Assembly: GCA_030151255.1 (NCBI GenBank)
Contig: JASLED010000067.1
Span: forward strand, 62,001 to 126,000
Source of the DNA: Flavobacterium sp.
GTDB taxonomy: Bacteria > Bacteroidota > Bacteroidia > Flavobacteriales > Flavobacteriaceae
DNA: 64,000 bases
Direction of reading: 5' to 3'
This document shows, one piece after another, positions 27,865 to 37,340 of this stretch. Position numbers and translations under genes: made by a program. A model generated the notes under the pieces. That model worked only from the letters and a program-made list of their open reading frames with translations. It did no database searches and was not told the DNA's origin. Numbering within the stretch: the stretch's first letter is position 1; each line of letters begins with the position of its first letter.

Positions 27865-27872
27865 CAAAGGTA
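27865..27872 (-). promoter_or_regulatory. -7 box of the suf operon promoter
   Basis: Minus-strand TACCTTTG, a perfect TAnnTTTG match, 39 bp upstream of the first gene. No TTG at the ideal distance was found. Confidence 0.6.
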
Positions 27873-28152
27873 TTATAAAAAAATGGTTTCTAATAGTAAC
27901 TAACATATTTATAACGATTAGAAGTTTTAATACTAAAATCAAGAAAAACTATAACACTTAGGTATTTACAAAGCTAAAAAGTAGTATGAATTTCTAAAAA
28001 TATGATTTTTTAATTACAAAGTATTTCTGTCAATTTTGGATTATCTGCCCCAAAATTTAAATTTTCTGCTTTAGCATTAGCGCTAAATAGATAAAACTAT
28101 TGCTATATGTTTCACCTAATTCTCGTGTATTTTTGATAGGTTAAATTTTGCA
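27873..28152. other. Intergenic region, suf operon / MBL gene
   Basis: AT-rich spacer between divergent genes. No frame, RNA family or strong hairpin was recognised. Confidence 0.5.
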
Positions 28153-28182
28153 TTGTTGCTTTAATATAAATTGATTAATTTG
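28153..28182 (+). promoter_or_regulatory. Promoter of the MBL hydrolase gene
   Basis: TTG (28153-28155), 19 bp, TTAATTTG (28175-28182). The spacing is ideal and the -7 box differs from TAnnTTTG at one position. Confidence 0.5.
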
Positions 28183-28210
28183 CATACTTCATTGAAAAAT
28201 TATAAAAAAG

Positions 28211-29071
28211 ATGAAATTATATAGCATAGAAAGTGGCAATTTTAAATTAGATGGCGGCGCCATGTTTGGTGTTGTACCACAGGTAATTTGGAATAAAACA
28301 AATCCTGCAGATTCAAATAACCTAATCGATTTAGGTGCGCGATTATTATTAATTGAAGATAATAACAGATTAATTTTGATTGATACTGGAATGGGCAACA
28401 AACAATCAGAAAAATTTTTTGGCTATTATTCTATGTGGGGCGATCACAGCATTGAAAAATCGTTGGCACAACACGGATTTCATCCTGATGATATTACTGA
28501 TGTTTTTTTAACTCACCTACATTTTGATCATGTTGGTGGAGCAGTAAATTGGAATAAAGATAAAACAGGTTATGTAAACGCCTTTAAAAATGCCAAATAT
28601 TGGTCAAATGCTAAACATTGGGATTGGGCAGTACATCCAAATCCAAGAGAAAAAGCTTCTTTTTTACCCGAAAATATTTTACCTATTAAAGAAAGTGGAG
28701 CTTTACATTTTGTAGACACTCCTGTAAACGATATTTTAACTGAAACGCCATTGGGGTTCGATATCTTTTTTGCAGACGGACATACAGAAAAACAAATGAT
28801 TCCTATTCTTAACTACAAAGGAAATAAAATTGCCTTTATGGCCGATTTACTTCCAACTGTAGGACACATTCCTTTGCCTTATGTAATGGGATATGATACA
28901 AGACCTTTGTTAACATTAAGTGAAAAAGAAAAATTCTTAAACAGAGCTGCAGATGAAAACTGGCTGTTATTTCTAGAACACGATGCTCATAACGAAATAA
29001 TTACAGTACAACACACCGAAAAAGGAGTACGTTTAAAAGAACGTTTCAATAGCTCAGATATATTAATTTAA
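28211..29071 (+). CDS. MBL-fold metallo-hydrolase
   Basis: 286 residues, no signal peptide. Zinc motif H-x-H-x-D-H in LTHLHFDHVGGA (about 97-108), LIDTGMG on the preceding strand, DGHTEKQM in the middle and a late H in LFLEHDAH. The overall arrangement resembles YtnP/lactonase-like MBL hydrolases, but substrate preference cannot be read from the sequence. Stands alone between the suf promoter and the S8 peptidase gene. Confidence 0.9.
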   Translation: MKLYSIESGNFKLDGGAMFGVVPQVIWNKTNPADSNNLIDLGARLLLIEDNNRLILIDTGMGNKQSEKFFGYYSMWGDHSIEKSLAQHGFHPDDITDVFLTHLHFDHVGGAVNWNKDKTGYVNAFKNAKYWSNAKHWDWAVHPNPREKASFLPENILPIKESGALHFVDTPVNDILTETPLGFDIFFADGHTEKQMIPILNYKGNKIAFMADLLPTVGHIPLPYVMGYDTRPLLTLSEKEKFLNRAADENWLLFLEHDAHNEIITVQHTEKGVRLKERFNSSDILI

Positions 29072-29147
29072 TGTTAATCAGGTTGTTTACAATCAACTAA
29101 TTAATATTTTTATCCAAATTTAAACTGAAAATAAATACAGAACAAAA

Positions 29148-30761
29148 ATGCGTTTAATTAAACCTCTTTATCTTTCGGCTGCATTTGCATTTGCTTTGGC
29201 AAGTTGTGGAGGATCGAAAGCTATTACACAAAAACCTATTGGAGATGTAGATAATTTACCTACAAGAGTTAGTAAATTACCTGAAGATCAATTAAAAAGA
29301 TGGAGTCATTTAGATATTGTAACTGATACAGTACCAGGAATGTCTGTTGATCGTGCTTATGCCGAATTATTAAAAGGAAAAGCATTGCCAAAAAAAGTTG
29401 TTGTGGGTGTAATAGATTCAGGAATTGAGATTGATCACGAAGATTTAAAAAATCACATTTGGACAAATTCTAAAGAAATTGCTAGCAACGGTATTGACGA
29501 TGACAAAAACGGATACATCGACGATATTCATGGATGGAACTTTTTAGGAAATTCTGTACACGAAAATGTAGAATTAGTACGTGTAGTAAGAAGAGGTGAT
29601 GATGGTTCTGAGCAATACAAAAGAGCTGTAAAAGAATTAGAAAAAGAAATTAATTCTGCTAAAGAAATTCAAATTAAAGCTGACGAATACGATCGTGCAA
29701 ACGAAAAATTGGTTGAATTTTTAGGTAAAACAGAATACACCATTGACGATTTAGATGCAATTGGAAAGGATGTACCAGAAGAAATTATCAGTGCAAAAAC
29801 TACAATTACTGCACTTTTCAAAAATGGTCGCACTATTTCTTGGATTGAAAAATACAGAAACTCTGGAGTAAGTAAATTACAATATCATTATAACATTGAT
29901 TACAAAGGGCGTGAATTAGTTGGTGATGATCATACAAACATCAACAACAAAATATACGGAGATAACAATGTAATTGGTCCAGATAGAGATGAAGCATTAC
30001 ACGGAACACACGTTGCGGGTATCATAGCACAATCTAGAAATAACAATCTTGGTGGAGATGGTGTAGCTTCTGATGTTGTAGAAATTATGGCATTAAGAGC
30101 AGTACCAGATGGAGATGAATATGATAAAGATATTGCATTAGCAATTCGATATGCAGCAGATAACGGAGCAAAAGTAATCAACGGAAGTTTTGGAAAATAT
30201 TATGAAGAAAACAGCCAATGGGTACGCGATGCTATTGTTTATGCTCAAGAAAAAGACGTTTTAATTGTTGTAGCTGCAGGAAATGATGCGAAAGATTTAA
30301 ACGCAAATGGAGGTATTGATCGTTATCCAAACGACAACGTAAAAATGGGACCTGAAGTTGCTGATAATTTCTTGGTAGTTGGAGCACTTAACCCAGAATT
30401 TGGTAAAAATATGGTGGCAAGATTTTCAAACTACGGAGATTATGATGTAGATGTTTTTGCACCTGGAGTTAAAATTTATGCTACAGTTCCACACAGCAAA
30501 TATGATTTCTTACAAGGTACTTCAATGGCATCGCCAAATGTAGCAGGTGTTGCAGCTTTAATCAGAGCTTATTATCCTCAATTTACTGCAGGTGAAGTAA
30601 AGAAAATCATTATGGATTCTGGAGTAGCAGTAAACTTTGATGTTGTAGTTGGTTCAAACAAAGAGGTAAGAAACTTCCAAACCATTTCTACATCAGGAAA
30701 ATTTGTAAATGCATACAACGCTTTATTATTAGCAGATAAATTAGCAAAAGCTAAAAAATAA
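29148..30761 (+). CDS. S8 family (subtilisin-like) serine peptidase, lipoprotein
   Basis: 537 residues. Signal peptide with lipobox ALASC (Cys20), so it is probably an outer-membrane or periplasmic lipoprotein. Catalytic triad: Asp in VGVIDSGIEIDHEDL (about 88), His in HGTHVAGIIAQS (about 288), Ser in GTSMASPNVAGVAAL (about 461). Between Asp and His there is an unusually long, charged, partly helical insert of roughly 190 residues, seen in Bacteroidota members of this family. No T9SS sorting domain. Followed by a terminator. Confidence 0.93.
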   Translation: MRLIKPLYLSAAFAFALASCGGSKAITQKPIGDVDNLPTRVSKLPEDQLKRWSHLDIVTDTVPGMSVDRAYAELLKGKALPKKVVVGVIDSGIEIDHEDLKNHIWTNSKEIASNGIDDDKNGYIDDIHGWNFLGNSVHENVELVRVVRRGDDGSEQYKRAVKELEKEINSAKEIQIKADEYDRANEKLVEFLGKTEYTIDDLDAIGKDVPEEIISAKTTITALFKNGRTISWIEKYRNSGVSKLQYHYNIDYKGRELVGDDHTNINNKIYGDNNVIGPDRDEALHGTHVAGIIAQSRNNNLGGDGVASDVVEIMALRAVPDGDEYDKDIALAIRYAADNGAKVINGSFGKYYEENSQWVRDAIVYAQEKDVLIVVAAGNDAKDLNANGGIDRYPNDNVKMGPEVADNFLVVGALNPEFGKNMVARFSNYGDYDVDVFAPGVKIYATVPHSKYDFLQGTSMASPNVAGVAALIRAYYPQFTAGEVKKIIMDSGVAVNFDVVVGSNKEVRNFQTISTSGKFVNAYNALLLADKLAKAKK

Positions 30762-30792
30762 ATCTAGCTAAAAAGCAAAATAAATAAAAAAT

Positions 30793-30828
30793 ACTCCACA
30801 ACTATTGCAATCAAAGTTGTGGAGTTTT
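30793..30828 (+). terminator. Terminator of the S8 peptidase gene
   Basis: CTCCACAACT (30794-30803) and AGTTGTGGAG (30815-30824), then TTTT. It lies between the two peptidase genes and covers an upstream alternative start of the next frame. Confidence 0.75.
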
Positions 30829-30843
30829 AATTTAAAACAAGAC

Positions 30844-32736
30844 ATGAAAAAATTACTGACAACAATCCTTTTCTGCTTGCCCATTTTAAGTCAAGTAAAT
30901 GCACAAAGCAATCCAAATCCTGGCTATTGGCAACAACATGTTGACTATAAAATGGATGTGCAAATGGATGCTAAAAAGTTTAAATACACAGGTCAGCAAT
31001 CTGCAGTATACACAAACAATTCGCCAGATACCCTACGCAAAGTTTTCTATCATTTGTATTATAATGCTTTTCAACCCAATAGCGATATGGATGCTTTATT
31101 AAAAAGTATTCCCGATCCAGATTCTAGAATGGTTGATACAAAAGAAATAAGAGATAGAAAAGTTTTCGAAAGTAAAATTAGTAAGCTAAAAGACAATGAA
31201 ATTGGTTTCTTAAAAATTAATCATCTAAAACAAGATGGTCTTGCATTAGAAAGCAAAGTAGTTGGTACAGTAATGGAAGTTACTCTAAAGAAACCTCTTG
31301 CACCTAATGAATCAACTACATTAGAATTAAATTTTGATGGGCAAGTACCAAAAATGATTCGTAGAGCAGGTAGAGAATCTAAAGAAGGCGTGGCTCTATC
31401 AATGTCTCAATGGTTTCCTAAACTAGCAGAATACGACTTTGAAGGATGGCATACAGAACAATACCTTGGAAGAGAATTTCATAGTGTTTGGGCTAATTTT
31501 GATGTAAAAATTACCATCGATAAAGATTATATTCTTGGAGGAACAGGAGTTTTACAAAACAATAACCAAATTGGTTACGGATATGAAGACAAAGGAATAA
31601 CCGTTCAGCAACCAAAAGGAAAAACACTTACTTGGCATTTTAAAGCCGATAATGTTTTAGATTTTACTTGGGCAGCAGATCCTGATTATATTCATGATAT
31701 TTACAACGGACCAAATGATGTAAAGCTTCACTTTTTATATAAAAATGATTCAGCAATTATTGAAAACTGGAAGAACTTACAGCCAGTTACAGCTCAATTA
31801 ATGGAGTTTTTTGATGAAACTGTAGGTCCATATCCATATCCTCAATATTCGGTAATTCAAGGTGGAGATGGAGGAATGGAATATTCTATGTGTACATTGA
31901 TTACGGGTAAACGAAACTTTGCAAGCTTAGTAGGTGTTACAGCTCACGAATTGGCGCATAACTGGTTTCAGCATGTGTTGGCAACAAACGAAACAAAACA
32001 CGAATGGATGGACGAAGGTTTTACATCTTTCATCTCCGATTTAGCGTTGTTGAAAATTATGCCAAAAGATAATTTAGAAGACGAAAATCCGTTTGCTTCA
32101 ACATACAAAAGCTATTACGGAATGGTTGCTAAAAATATTCAAGAACCATTATCTACACATTCTGACCATTATTTAACCAATAGAGCATATTCTATTTCAG
32201 CATACAGCAGAGGATCTATTTTTCTGACTCAATTGGCTTACGTTATAGGCTGGGATAATATGATGAAAACATTGAAAGAATACTACAACGATTACCAATT
32301 TACTCATCCAACTCCAAATGACTTTAAACGCACTGCAGAGCGCGTTACAGGTGCAAATTTAGATTGGTATATGATTGATTGGACAATGACAAACAACACT
32401 GTAGATTATGCCATTCAATTTGTTGAAGAATTACAAAAAAATCAATCATTAGTAACTTTAAAAAGAATTGGAAGAGCAGGTATGCCTTTAGATATCTTGG
32501 TTACTTATGAGGATGGAACTGCAGAAACTTTCTATATTCCTTATACTTCAATGTTCTGGAACAAACCTAACCAATATGTAGAATATGAAAGAACCATTTT
32601 AGATGGATGGGGATGGGCACAACCTGAATATAAATTTGTAATTAATAAGCCTAAGAGCAAAATTAAATCTATTGTAATAGATCCTAGTCAGCTAATGGCC
32701 GATATAAATCAAGAAAATAACGTTTACAAAAAATAG
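30844..32736 (+). CDS. M1 family metallopeptidase (aminopeptidase N-like)
   Basis: 630 residues from the ATG at 30844, giving MKKLLTTILFCLPILSQVNAQ, a clean signal peptide. The frame opens earlier (30805), but that start lies inside the preceding terminator and is rejected. Zinc site HELAHNWFQH (H-E-x-x-H, about 380) with the downstream Glu in DEGFTSF, and GGMEYSM in place of the canonical GAMEN exopeptidase loop. Likely periplasmic or surface peptide digestion. Confidence 0.93.
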   Translation: MKKLLTTILFCLPILSQVNAQSNPNPGYWQQHVDYKMDVQMDAKKFKYTGQQSAVYTNNSPDTLRKVFYHLYYNAFQPNSDMDALLKSIPDPDSRMVDTKEIRDRKVFESKISKLKDNEIGFLKINHLKQDGLALESKVVGTVMEVTLKKPLAPNESTTLELNFDGQVPKMIRRAGRESKEGVALSMSQWFPKLAEYDFEGWHTEQYLGREFHSVWANFDVKITIDKDYILGGTGVLQNNNQIGYGYEDKGITVQQPKGKTLTWHFKADNVLDFTWAADPDYIHDIYNGPNDVKLHFLYKNDSAIIENWKNLQPVTAQLMEFFDETVGPYPYPQYSVIQGGDGGMEYSMCTLITGKRNFASLVGVTAHELAHNWFQHVLATNETKHEWMDEGFTSFISDLALLKIMPKDNLEDENPFASTYKSYYGMVAKNIQEPLSTHSDHYLTNRAYSISAYSRGSIFLTQLAYVIGWDNMMKTLKEYYNDYQFTHPTPNDFKRTAERVTGANLDWYMIDWTMTNNTVDYAIQFVEELQKNQSLVTLKRIGRAGMPLDILVTYEDGTAETFYIPYTSMFWNKPNQYVEYERTILDGWGWAQPEYKFVINKPKSKIKSIVIDPSQLMADINQENNVYKK

Positions 32737-32740
32737 CATA

Positions 32741-32767
32741 AAACCCTCAGAAAAATCTGGGGGTTTT
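32741..32767 (+). terminator. Terminator of the M1 peptidase gene
   Basis: AAACCCTCAGA pairs with TCTGGGGGTTT (one G-T pair), loop AAAA, followed by T residues. Confidence 0.75.
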
Positions 32768-32770
32768 ATT

Positions 32771-32803
32771 TTGTCTATATTTAGAATTCGTTTTTTACCT
32801 TTG
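32771..32803 (+). promoter_or_regulatory. rnpA promoter
   Basis: TACCTTTG at 32796-32803 is a perfect -7 box; TTG at 32771-32773 is a possible -33 element with 22-bp spacing. Only 8 bp separate the -7 box from the rnpA ATG, so the transcript should be leaderless or nearly so. Confidence 0.6.
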
Positions 32804-32811
32804 TACAACTT

Positions 32812-33219
32812 ATGATAGAAAACGACATTACATACCCTAAAAAGGAAAAGCTGAAAGCTAAAACGCATATTGATGAATTATTTGTTTCCGGAAAATCGGT
32901 AAGCAAATATCCTCTGCGTATGGTTTATACTAAGTTAGATGATTTAGAAGAGCAAGATTTACAAGTGGGGGTTTCTGTTTCTAAACGTAATTTTAAAAAG
33001 GCTGTTGATAGAAACTATTTTAAACGTCTTTTAAGAGAAGTTTATAGAACAAACAAACATTTAATAAAAGATGCTATTACGGATAAATATGCAATAATGT
33101 TTTTTTATCAATCGAGAGATAAACTAACATATGAAGAAATAAATATCAAAATGATAAAATTGATTGAGAAATTTATTCTTCAGCTTCAAGAAGATGAGAA
33201 TAAACCCGAACTAATTTAA
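32812..33219 (+). CDS. rnpA: Ribonuclease P protein component
   Basis: 135 residues. The RNA-binding motif is in SVSKRNFKKAVDRNYFKRLLREVYR (the K-R...R-N...K-R-x-x-R-E pattern, about 61-83). RnpA joins the catalytic RnpB RNA to trim tRNA 5' ends. The usual bacterial neighbour rpmH is not present, and neither is dnaA. The gene is between the M1 peptidase and a bidirectional terminator. Confidence 0.95.
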   Translation: MIENDITYPKKEKLKAKTHIDELFVSGKSVSKYPLRMVYTKLDDLEEQDLQVGVSVSKRNFKKAVDRNYFKRLLREVYRTNKHLIKDAITDKYAIMFFYQSRDKLTYEEINIKMIKLIEKFILQLQEDENKPELI

Positions 33220-33284
33220 AGCTGTTTTAAACGTCTTTTTTTTAAAATTCTTAGCTACGCTTGTTTTTATATCAATATTATATA

Positions 33285-33317
33285 AAAAGCGCTTGTAATA
33301 ACCTTACAAGCGCTTTT
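33285..33317. terminator. Bidirectional terminator, rnpA / DUF4837 gene
   Basis: AAAAGCGCTTGTAA (33285-33298) and TTACAAGCGCTTTT (33304-33317), loop TAACC, between convergent genes. Confidence 0.85.
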
Positions 33318-33320
33318 ACT

Positions 33321-34310
33321 TTATATTACTTCTAAACTTCTTAGAATAGCTTCAATTTCTAACATTAAACCTCTTTTTCTCATAGATGGATTATATGCAA
33401 ATCCTTCAAAAATTATATAGGTATTCTCTTTTTCATTATCCACTACATAAGATAAATACGGTCCAGACATAAAGCTATTTTCCATATCCCATTTACCTTT
33501 CATTTCAAGTATCCTATAATCTTTATAATTAAATTTTTTGCGGTATCTATATTCGCCTATACTCATATAAATACTAGTATTTGGCTCAATAGAATGAACA
33601 TATTTTCCAACAATAGAATCTCTAATTGGATCAAGTTCCTGAACAAAATCTTTTGAATAAATATCAGCTTTTATTTTATCCTTTTTTATAGAATAAGCTA
33701 AAATATTACTATTTCCAGATGCTATATCTTTCTTAAACCATACAAAATTATCATCAACTAGCACTCTTTTATAAGATTCTGGAAGATTCATATTTAATTG
33801 ATATCGCTGATTTAAATAAGGAGTATAGGTCATAGGATCCTTCTTAATCACTGCTTTTATATCATCTATTTCTTGATGATGAAATCTAGTAATTATCGAA
33901 TCTTTGTTCTTTATAAAATTCTCTATTGTACTTTTTTTATCAACTCCTTCAACAACAAAGTAATTTTGCGGATTTGCGTATCTATTCTGTAAAATTGAAA
34001 ATTGACTAGAATCTCCAAAAACAGTAAAGAAAACCACATTTTTACGTGTCATTGGTCCATGTAAAAAAACACTTGCTGCTTGCTGATCTAACTCAAACAT
34101 TGGTTCAAAAGGCACTATTCCATCAATTCCTGCTGCTAAAACACTACGAATGGTATCTCCAACTTCACCAAGCCATAAATCATCTTCTATAACAATTAAA
34201 ACACGATCTCCTCTTTCTTCAGATCTAATCACACTTCCTTCAGACCTAATAGATTTTTTACATCCAATAAGCAAAAAGATACATGCTATATAAAAAAATA
34301 CTTTATTCAA
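33321..34310 (-). CDS. DUF4837 family lipoprotein
   Basis: 329 residues. Lipobox FLLIGC (Cys17). The body opens RVLIVIEDDLWLGEVGDTIRSVLA and contains FEPMFELDQQAASVFLHGPMTRKNVVFF, matching the Bacteroidota DUF4837 family, which has no known activity. It starts 4 bp after the transglycosylase gene, so the two are one operon and may act together at the cell envelope. Confidence 0.85.
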   Translation of the reverse strand: MNKVFFYIACIFLLIGCKKSIRSEGSVIRSEERGDRVLIVIEDDLWLGEVGDTIRSVLAAGIDGIVPFEPMFELDQQAASVFLHGPMTRKNVVFFTVFGDSSQFSILQNRYANPQNYFVVEGVDKKSTIENFIKNKDSIITRFHHQEIDDIKAVIKKDPMTYTPYLNQRYQLNMNLPESYKRVLVDDNFVWFKKDIASGNSNILAYSIKKDKIKADIYSKDFVQELDPIRDSIVGKYVHSIEPNTSIYMSIGEYRYRKKFNYKDYRILEMKGKWDMENSFMSGPYLSYVVDNEKENTYIIFEGFAYNPSMRKRGLMLEIEAILRSLEVI

Positions 34311-34314
34311 TCGA

Positions 34315-35802
34315 TTAATTAATTCTTAGTTTCATTCCTGGTACTAACGTAGCATTTTCTTTAATATTATTCAATTCTCTTAGTTTAGAGATACTAATGC
34401 CCGAAAAGTTTTTACTAATCGAATAAAGCGAATCTCCTTTTTTTACCTCATAATATTTATTGGTAGATGCTTGTGCAATAGTTGATTTTCCAACAATTAA
34501 CTTCTTACCTGGATATAAAAGATTACTTTTTAAATTATTTAGCTTTTTTAATTCTGCAACAGACATGCCATATTTTTGGGCAATTACACCAACGCTTTCT
34601 CCTTTTTTTATGGTGTGATACTTATTTCTAGTACCGGTTGTTTGCGCTATTGCAATATCGTAATTTGGTTTTTCTTGCAATGATTCTTCAAAATCAATAT
34701 ACGAATAAATTTTATCTTCGTTTGATGCCATTAATCCAGCTTTATCAACTGGCAAACGCAAAAAATTCATATTTCCTGACGAATATGGAACAACTTTAAG
34801 CTTGTAAGTTGGATTTAAAAACTCTAACTCTTTTGTAGAAACATCTAACAATTTCGATATTTGATCAAAAGTTAAAATCTTTTTCACTCCAATTGTATCG
34901 GTTTCAACTAATTTTGAAGGCGAAACACTTGCTTTTAAACCATGTTCTTTTGCAAATTCAAAAATATACATTGTTGCATAAAATGCTGGTAAATAATTTT
35001 GTGTTTCCTTCGGTAAATTAGGTCGAATGTTCCAATAATTTTTTTTTCCGTCAGAACGACGAATTGCTTTAGAAACGTTACCTGGCCCTGCGTTATAAGA
35101 TGCTAAAACCAAATCCCAATCTCCAAAAATTTTATATAAATCGTTTAAGAACTTGGCCGCAGCTTCAGACGATTTTAAAGGATCAATTCGATCATCTTTA
35201 AAGGATGAAACTTCTAAATTATATTGCTTACCTGTAGCATACATAAATTGCCACAATCCGGTTGCTCCAACTCTAGAAACAGCTCTTGGATTTAATGCCG
35301 ATTCTACAATAGTTAAATACTTTACTTCTAACGGAATATTATTTTTTACCAATTGTTCTTCAAACATTGGAAAATAATACTCTGATAACCCTAATAAACG
35401 CTCAAACGATTTTTTTCTGTTTTTTAAAAAACCTTTAATAATGCGTTCTAAATTTTCGTTGTATTCTACTTTAAACGGCGTTTTTTCGTTTAGCAATGCT
35501 AAACGTTGTTTTAAAACTTCTGTTGTAAGTCCGTCAAATTCAACATCATTTTCAGACAATGATTCATCCGTCAAATCACTTTCCATTTCTTCAAAAAGCT
35601 CTTGATTTACCAATTCATCTAGCCAAAGTTTTTCAATACGTTTGCTAGCAGAATGGTTTACAAAACTTGCTTTTATAGAATCTAAGTACACTTGTGGATC
35701 TACTTTCTTGTTTATCAATACTGTTTCTTCTTGAGTAACTTGTGCGCTTAAAGTAAAAGTGAATAGGCTAAAAAATGATAACGCTACTACTTTGTAATTC
35801 AT
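34315..35802 (-). CDS. MltD-like lytic transglycosylase with two LysM domains
   Basis: 495 residues with a signal peptide (ends LSAQ). SLT domain with catalytic Glu in VESALNPRAVSRVGATGLWQFM (about 168) and SYNAGPGNVSKAI, then two LysM peptidoglycan-binding modules, YHTIKKGESVGVIAQKYG (about 398) and YEVKKGDSLYSISKNF (about 450). It cleaves murein glycan strands to anhydro products. It lies downstream of pgk behind a terminator and is followed closely by DUF4837. Confidence 0.93.
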   Translation of the reverse strand: MNYKVVALSFFSLFTFTLSAQVTQEETVLINKKVDPQVYLDSIKASFVNHSASKRIEKLWLDELVNQELFEEMESDLTDESLSENDVEFDGLTTEVLKQRLALLNEKTPFKVEYNENLERIIKGFLKNRKKSFERLLGLSEYYFPMFEEQLVKNNIPLEVKYLTIVESALNPRAVSRVGATGLWQFMYATGKQYNLEVSSFKDDRIDPLKSSEAAAKFLNDLYKIFGDWDLVLASYNAGPGNVSKAIRRSDGKKNYWNIRPNLPKETQNYLPAFYATMYIFEFAKEHGLKASVSPSKLVETDTIGVKKILTFDQISKLLDVSTKELEFLNPTYKLKVVPYSSGNMNFLRLPVDKAGLMASNEDKIYSYIDFEESLQEKPNYDIAIAQTTGTRNKYHTIKKGESVGVIAQKYGMSVAELKKLNNLKSNLLYPGKKLIVGKSTIAQASTNKYYEVKKGDSLYSISKNFSGISISKLRELNNIKENATLVPGMKLRIN

Positions 35803-35818
35803 ATTATTATATTTAAAT

Positions 35819-35855
35819 AAAGCTATGCAAACTATTTAATGTTTGCATAGCTTTT
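35819..35855 (-). terminator. Terminator of pgk
   Basis: AAAGCTATGCAAAC and GTTTGCATAGCTTT arms around an 8-nt loop, directly after the pgk stop on the minus strand. Confidence 0.8.
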
Positions 35856-35858
35856 AGA

Positions 35859-37049
35859 TTATTCTTGAATTGCTTGAATTCCTGGTAAAACTCTTCCTTC
35901 TAACATTTCTAACATAGCTCCACCTCCTGTTGATACATAGCTCATCTTTGGCGCTAATCCGAACTGTTTAACTGCTGCAACAGAATCTCCTCCTCCAACT
36001 AAAGAGAATGTTCCATTCTTTGTTGCTTCTGCAATAAAATTACCCAACTCAATTGTTCCGTTGGCAAATTTTTCCATTTCAAAAACACCTAATGGACCAT
36101 TCCATAGAATAATTTTTGATTCTGAAATAACATTTTGCAAACTTGCTAAAGTTTCAGGTCCAACGTCTAAACCTTGCCATCCTTCAGGAATTTCATTTGC
36201 TTTTACAATCTTTGTATTTGCATCTGGCGAAAAAGCATCTGCTACAACCACATCAATTGGTAAGTGAATTTGAACATTTTTAGCCTTAGCTTGTTCTAAA
36301 ATACTTAATGCCAATTCTATTTTATCATCTTCGCAAATTGAATTTCCAATAGATCCGCCTAATGCTTTAATAAAAGTAAATGCCATACCTCCACCAATAA
36401 TCATGTGATCTACTTTATCTAAAATATTTTCGATAATTGTAATTTTAGAAGATACTTTAGAACCTCCTAAAATAGCTGTAACTGGTTTTTCTGAACTATT
36501 TAAAACTTTATTGATACTTTCGATTTCTTTAGCTAACAAATAACCAAAACATTTGTCGTCTGGAAAAAATTGTGCCACAATTGTTGTAGAAGCATGCGCA
36601 CGATGAGCAGTACCAAAGGCATCATTTACATAAAAATCGCCTAAAGCTGCTAAATCTTTAGAGAATTGAATATCACCTTTTTCTTCTTCTGCATAAAAAC
36701 GTAAATTTTCAAGCAAAATAATATCACCTGGCTTACTGTTTTTAATAGCTTCTAAAGCTACTTCTCCAATACAATCTGAAACAAATGTTACTTTTTTACC
36801 CAAAACCTCCTCAGTTTTTTCCACAATGTGGCGCAAAGAAAAAGTATCGTTTTTTTCTCCTTTTGGACGACCTAAATGCGACATTAAAATTGCTACTCCT
36901 CCATCATTAATTACTTTATCAATTGTTGGCTTAGCTGCCTCAATACGGTTTGTATCCGTTACTTCAAACGATTCGTTCAAAGGCACATTAAAATCAACGC
37001 GAATTAATACTTTTTTGTCTTTAAAATTCACATTATCAATTTGTTTCAT
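35859..37049 (-). CDS. pgk: Phosphoglycerate kinase
   Basis: 396 residues. Family marks: RVDFNVPL (about 17), MSHLGRPKG (about 57), AFGTAHRAHAST (about 143), GGSKVSSKI (about 195) and the nucleotide-binding GGGDSVAA (about 352). Glycolytic enzyme converting 1,3-bisphosphoglycerate to 3-phosphoglycerate with ATP formation. Monocistronic by context; two -7-like boxes on the minus strand at 37064-37071 (TAATTTTG) and 37087-37094 (TATATTTG) are candidate promoters. Confidence 0.97.
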   Translation of the reverse strand: MKQIDNVNFKDKKVLIRVDFNVPLNESFEVTDTNRIEAAKPTIDKVINDGGVAILMSHLGRPKGEKNDTFSLRHIVEKTEEVLGKKVTFVSDCIGEVALEAIKNSKPGDIILLENLRFYAEEEKGDIQFSKDLAALGDFYVNDAFGTAHRAHASTTIVAQFFPDDKCFGYLLAKEIESINKVLNSSEKPVTAILGGSKVSSKITIIENILDKVDHMIIGGGMAFTFIKALGGSIGNSICEDDKIELALSILEQAKAKNVQIHLPIDVVVADAFSPDANTKIVKANEIPEGWQGLDVGPETLASLQNVISESKIILWNGPLGVFEMEKFANGTIELGNFIAEATKNGTFSLVGGGDSVAAVKQFGLAPKMSYVSTGGGAMLEMLEGRVLPGIQAIQE

Positions 37050-37328
37050 ACTTTAATTTTTTACAAAATTAGTTTATAGGTTTACGCAAATATAAATCTT
37101 TTTGAAGTTGATGTTCATTATAAATCATAATATTAAATATTTATTATGAATAAATACATCTTTCAAACATAAAATTAAAGTGTTCAATTTCAGATTTTTG
37201 ATTGAGAAAAAAAAGAATTTATCCATTGAATTTCTCAATCAAAATCATATTATTCAGAAAACCTTCGTAATTGCTAATCTCTCCTATTTATTTCCTACTT
37301 TAAACTCCTTATCCGAAAAGAAATAATT

Positions 37329-37336
37329 TATATTTG
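37329..37336 (+). promoter_or_regulatory. -7 box of holB
   Basis: TATATTTG, a perfect TAnnTTTG match, only 4 bp before the ATG at 37341. Transcription would begin at or within the start codon. Confidence 0.55.
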
Positions 37337-37340
37337 CAGT

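Noticed and set aside
30805..30843. Upstream start for the M1 peptidase
   Set aside because: It lies in the terminator of the preceding gene; the ATG at 30844 gives a clean signal peptide.
37064..37094. Two -7-like boxes upstream of pgk as firm promoters
   Set aside because: Both match TAnnTTTG, but neither has a TTG at the right distance, so I could not choose between them and only mention them under pgk.
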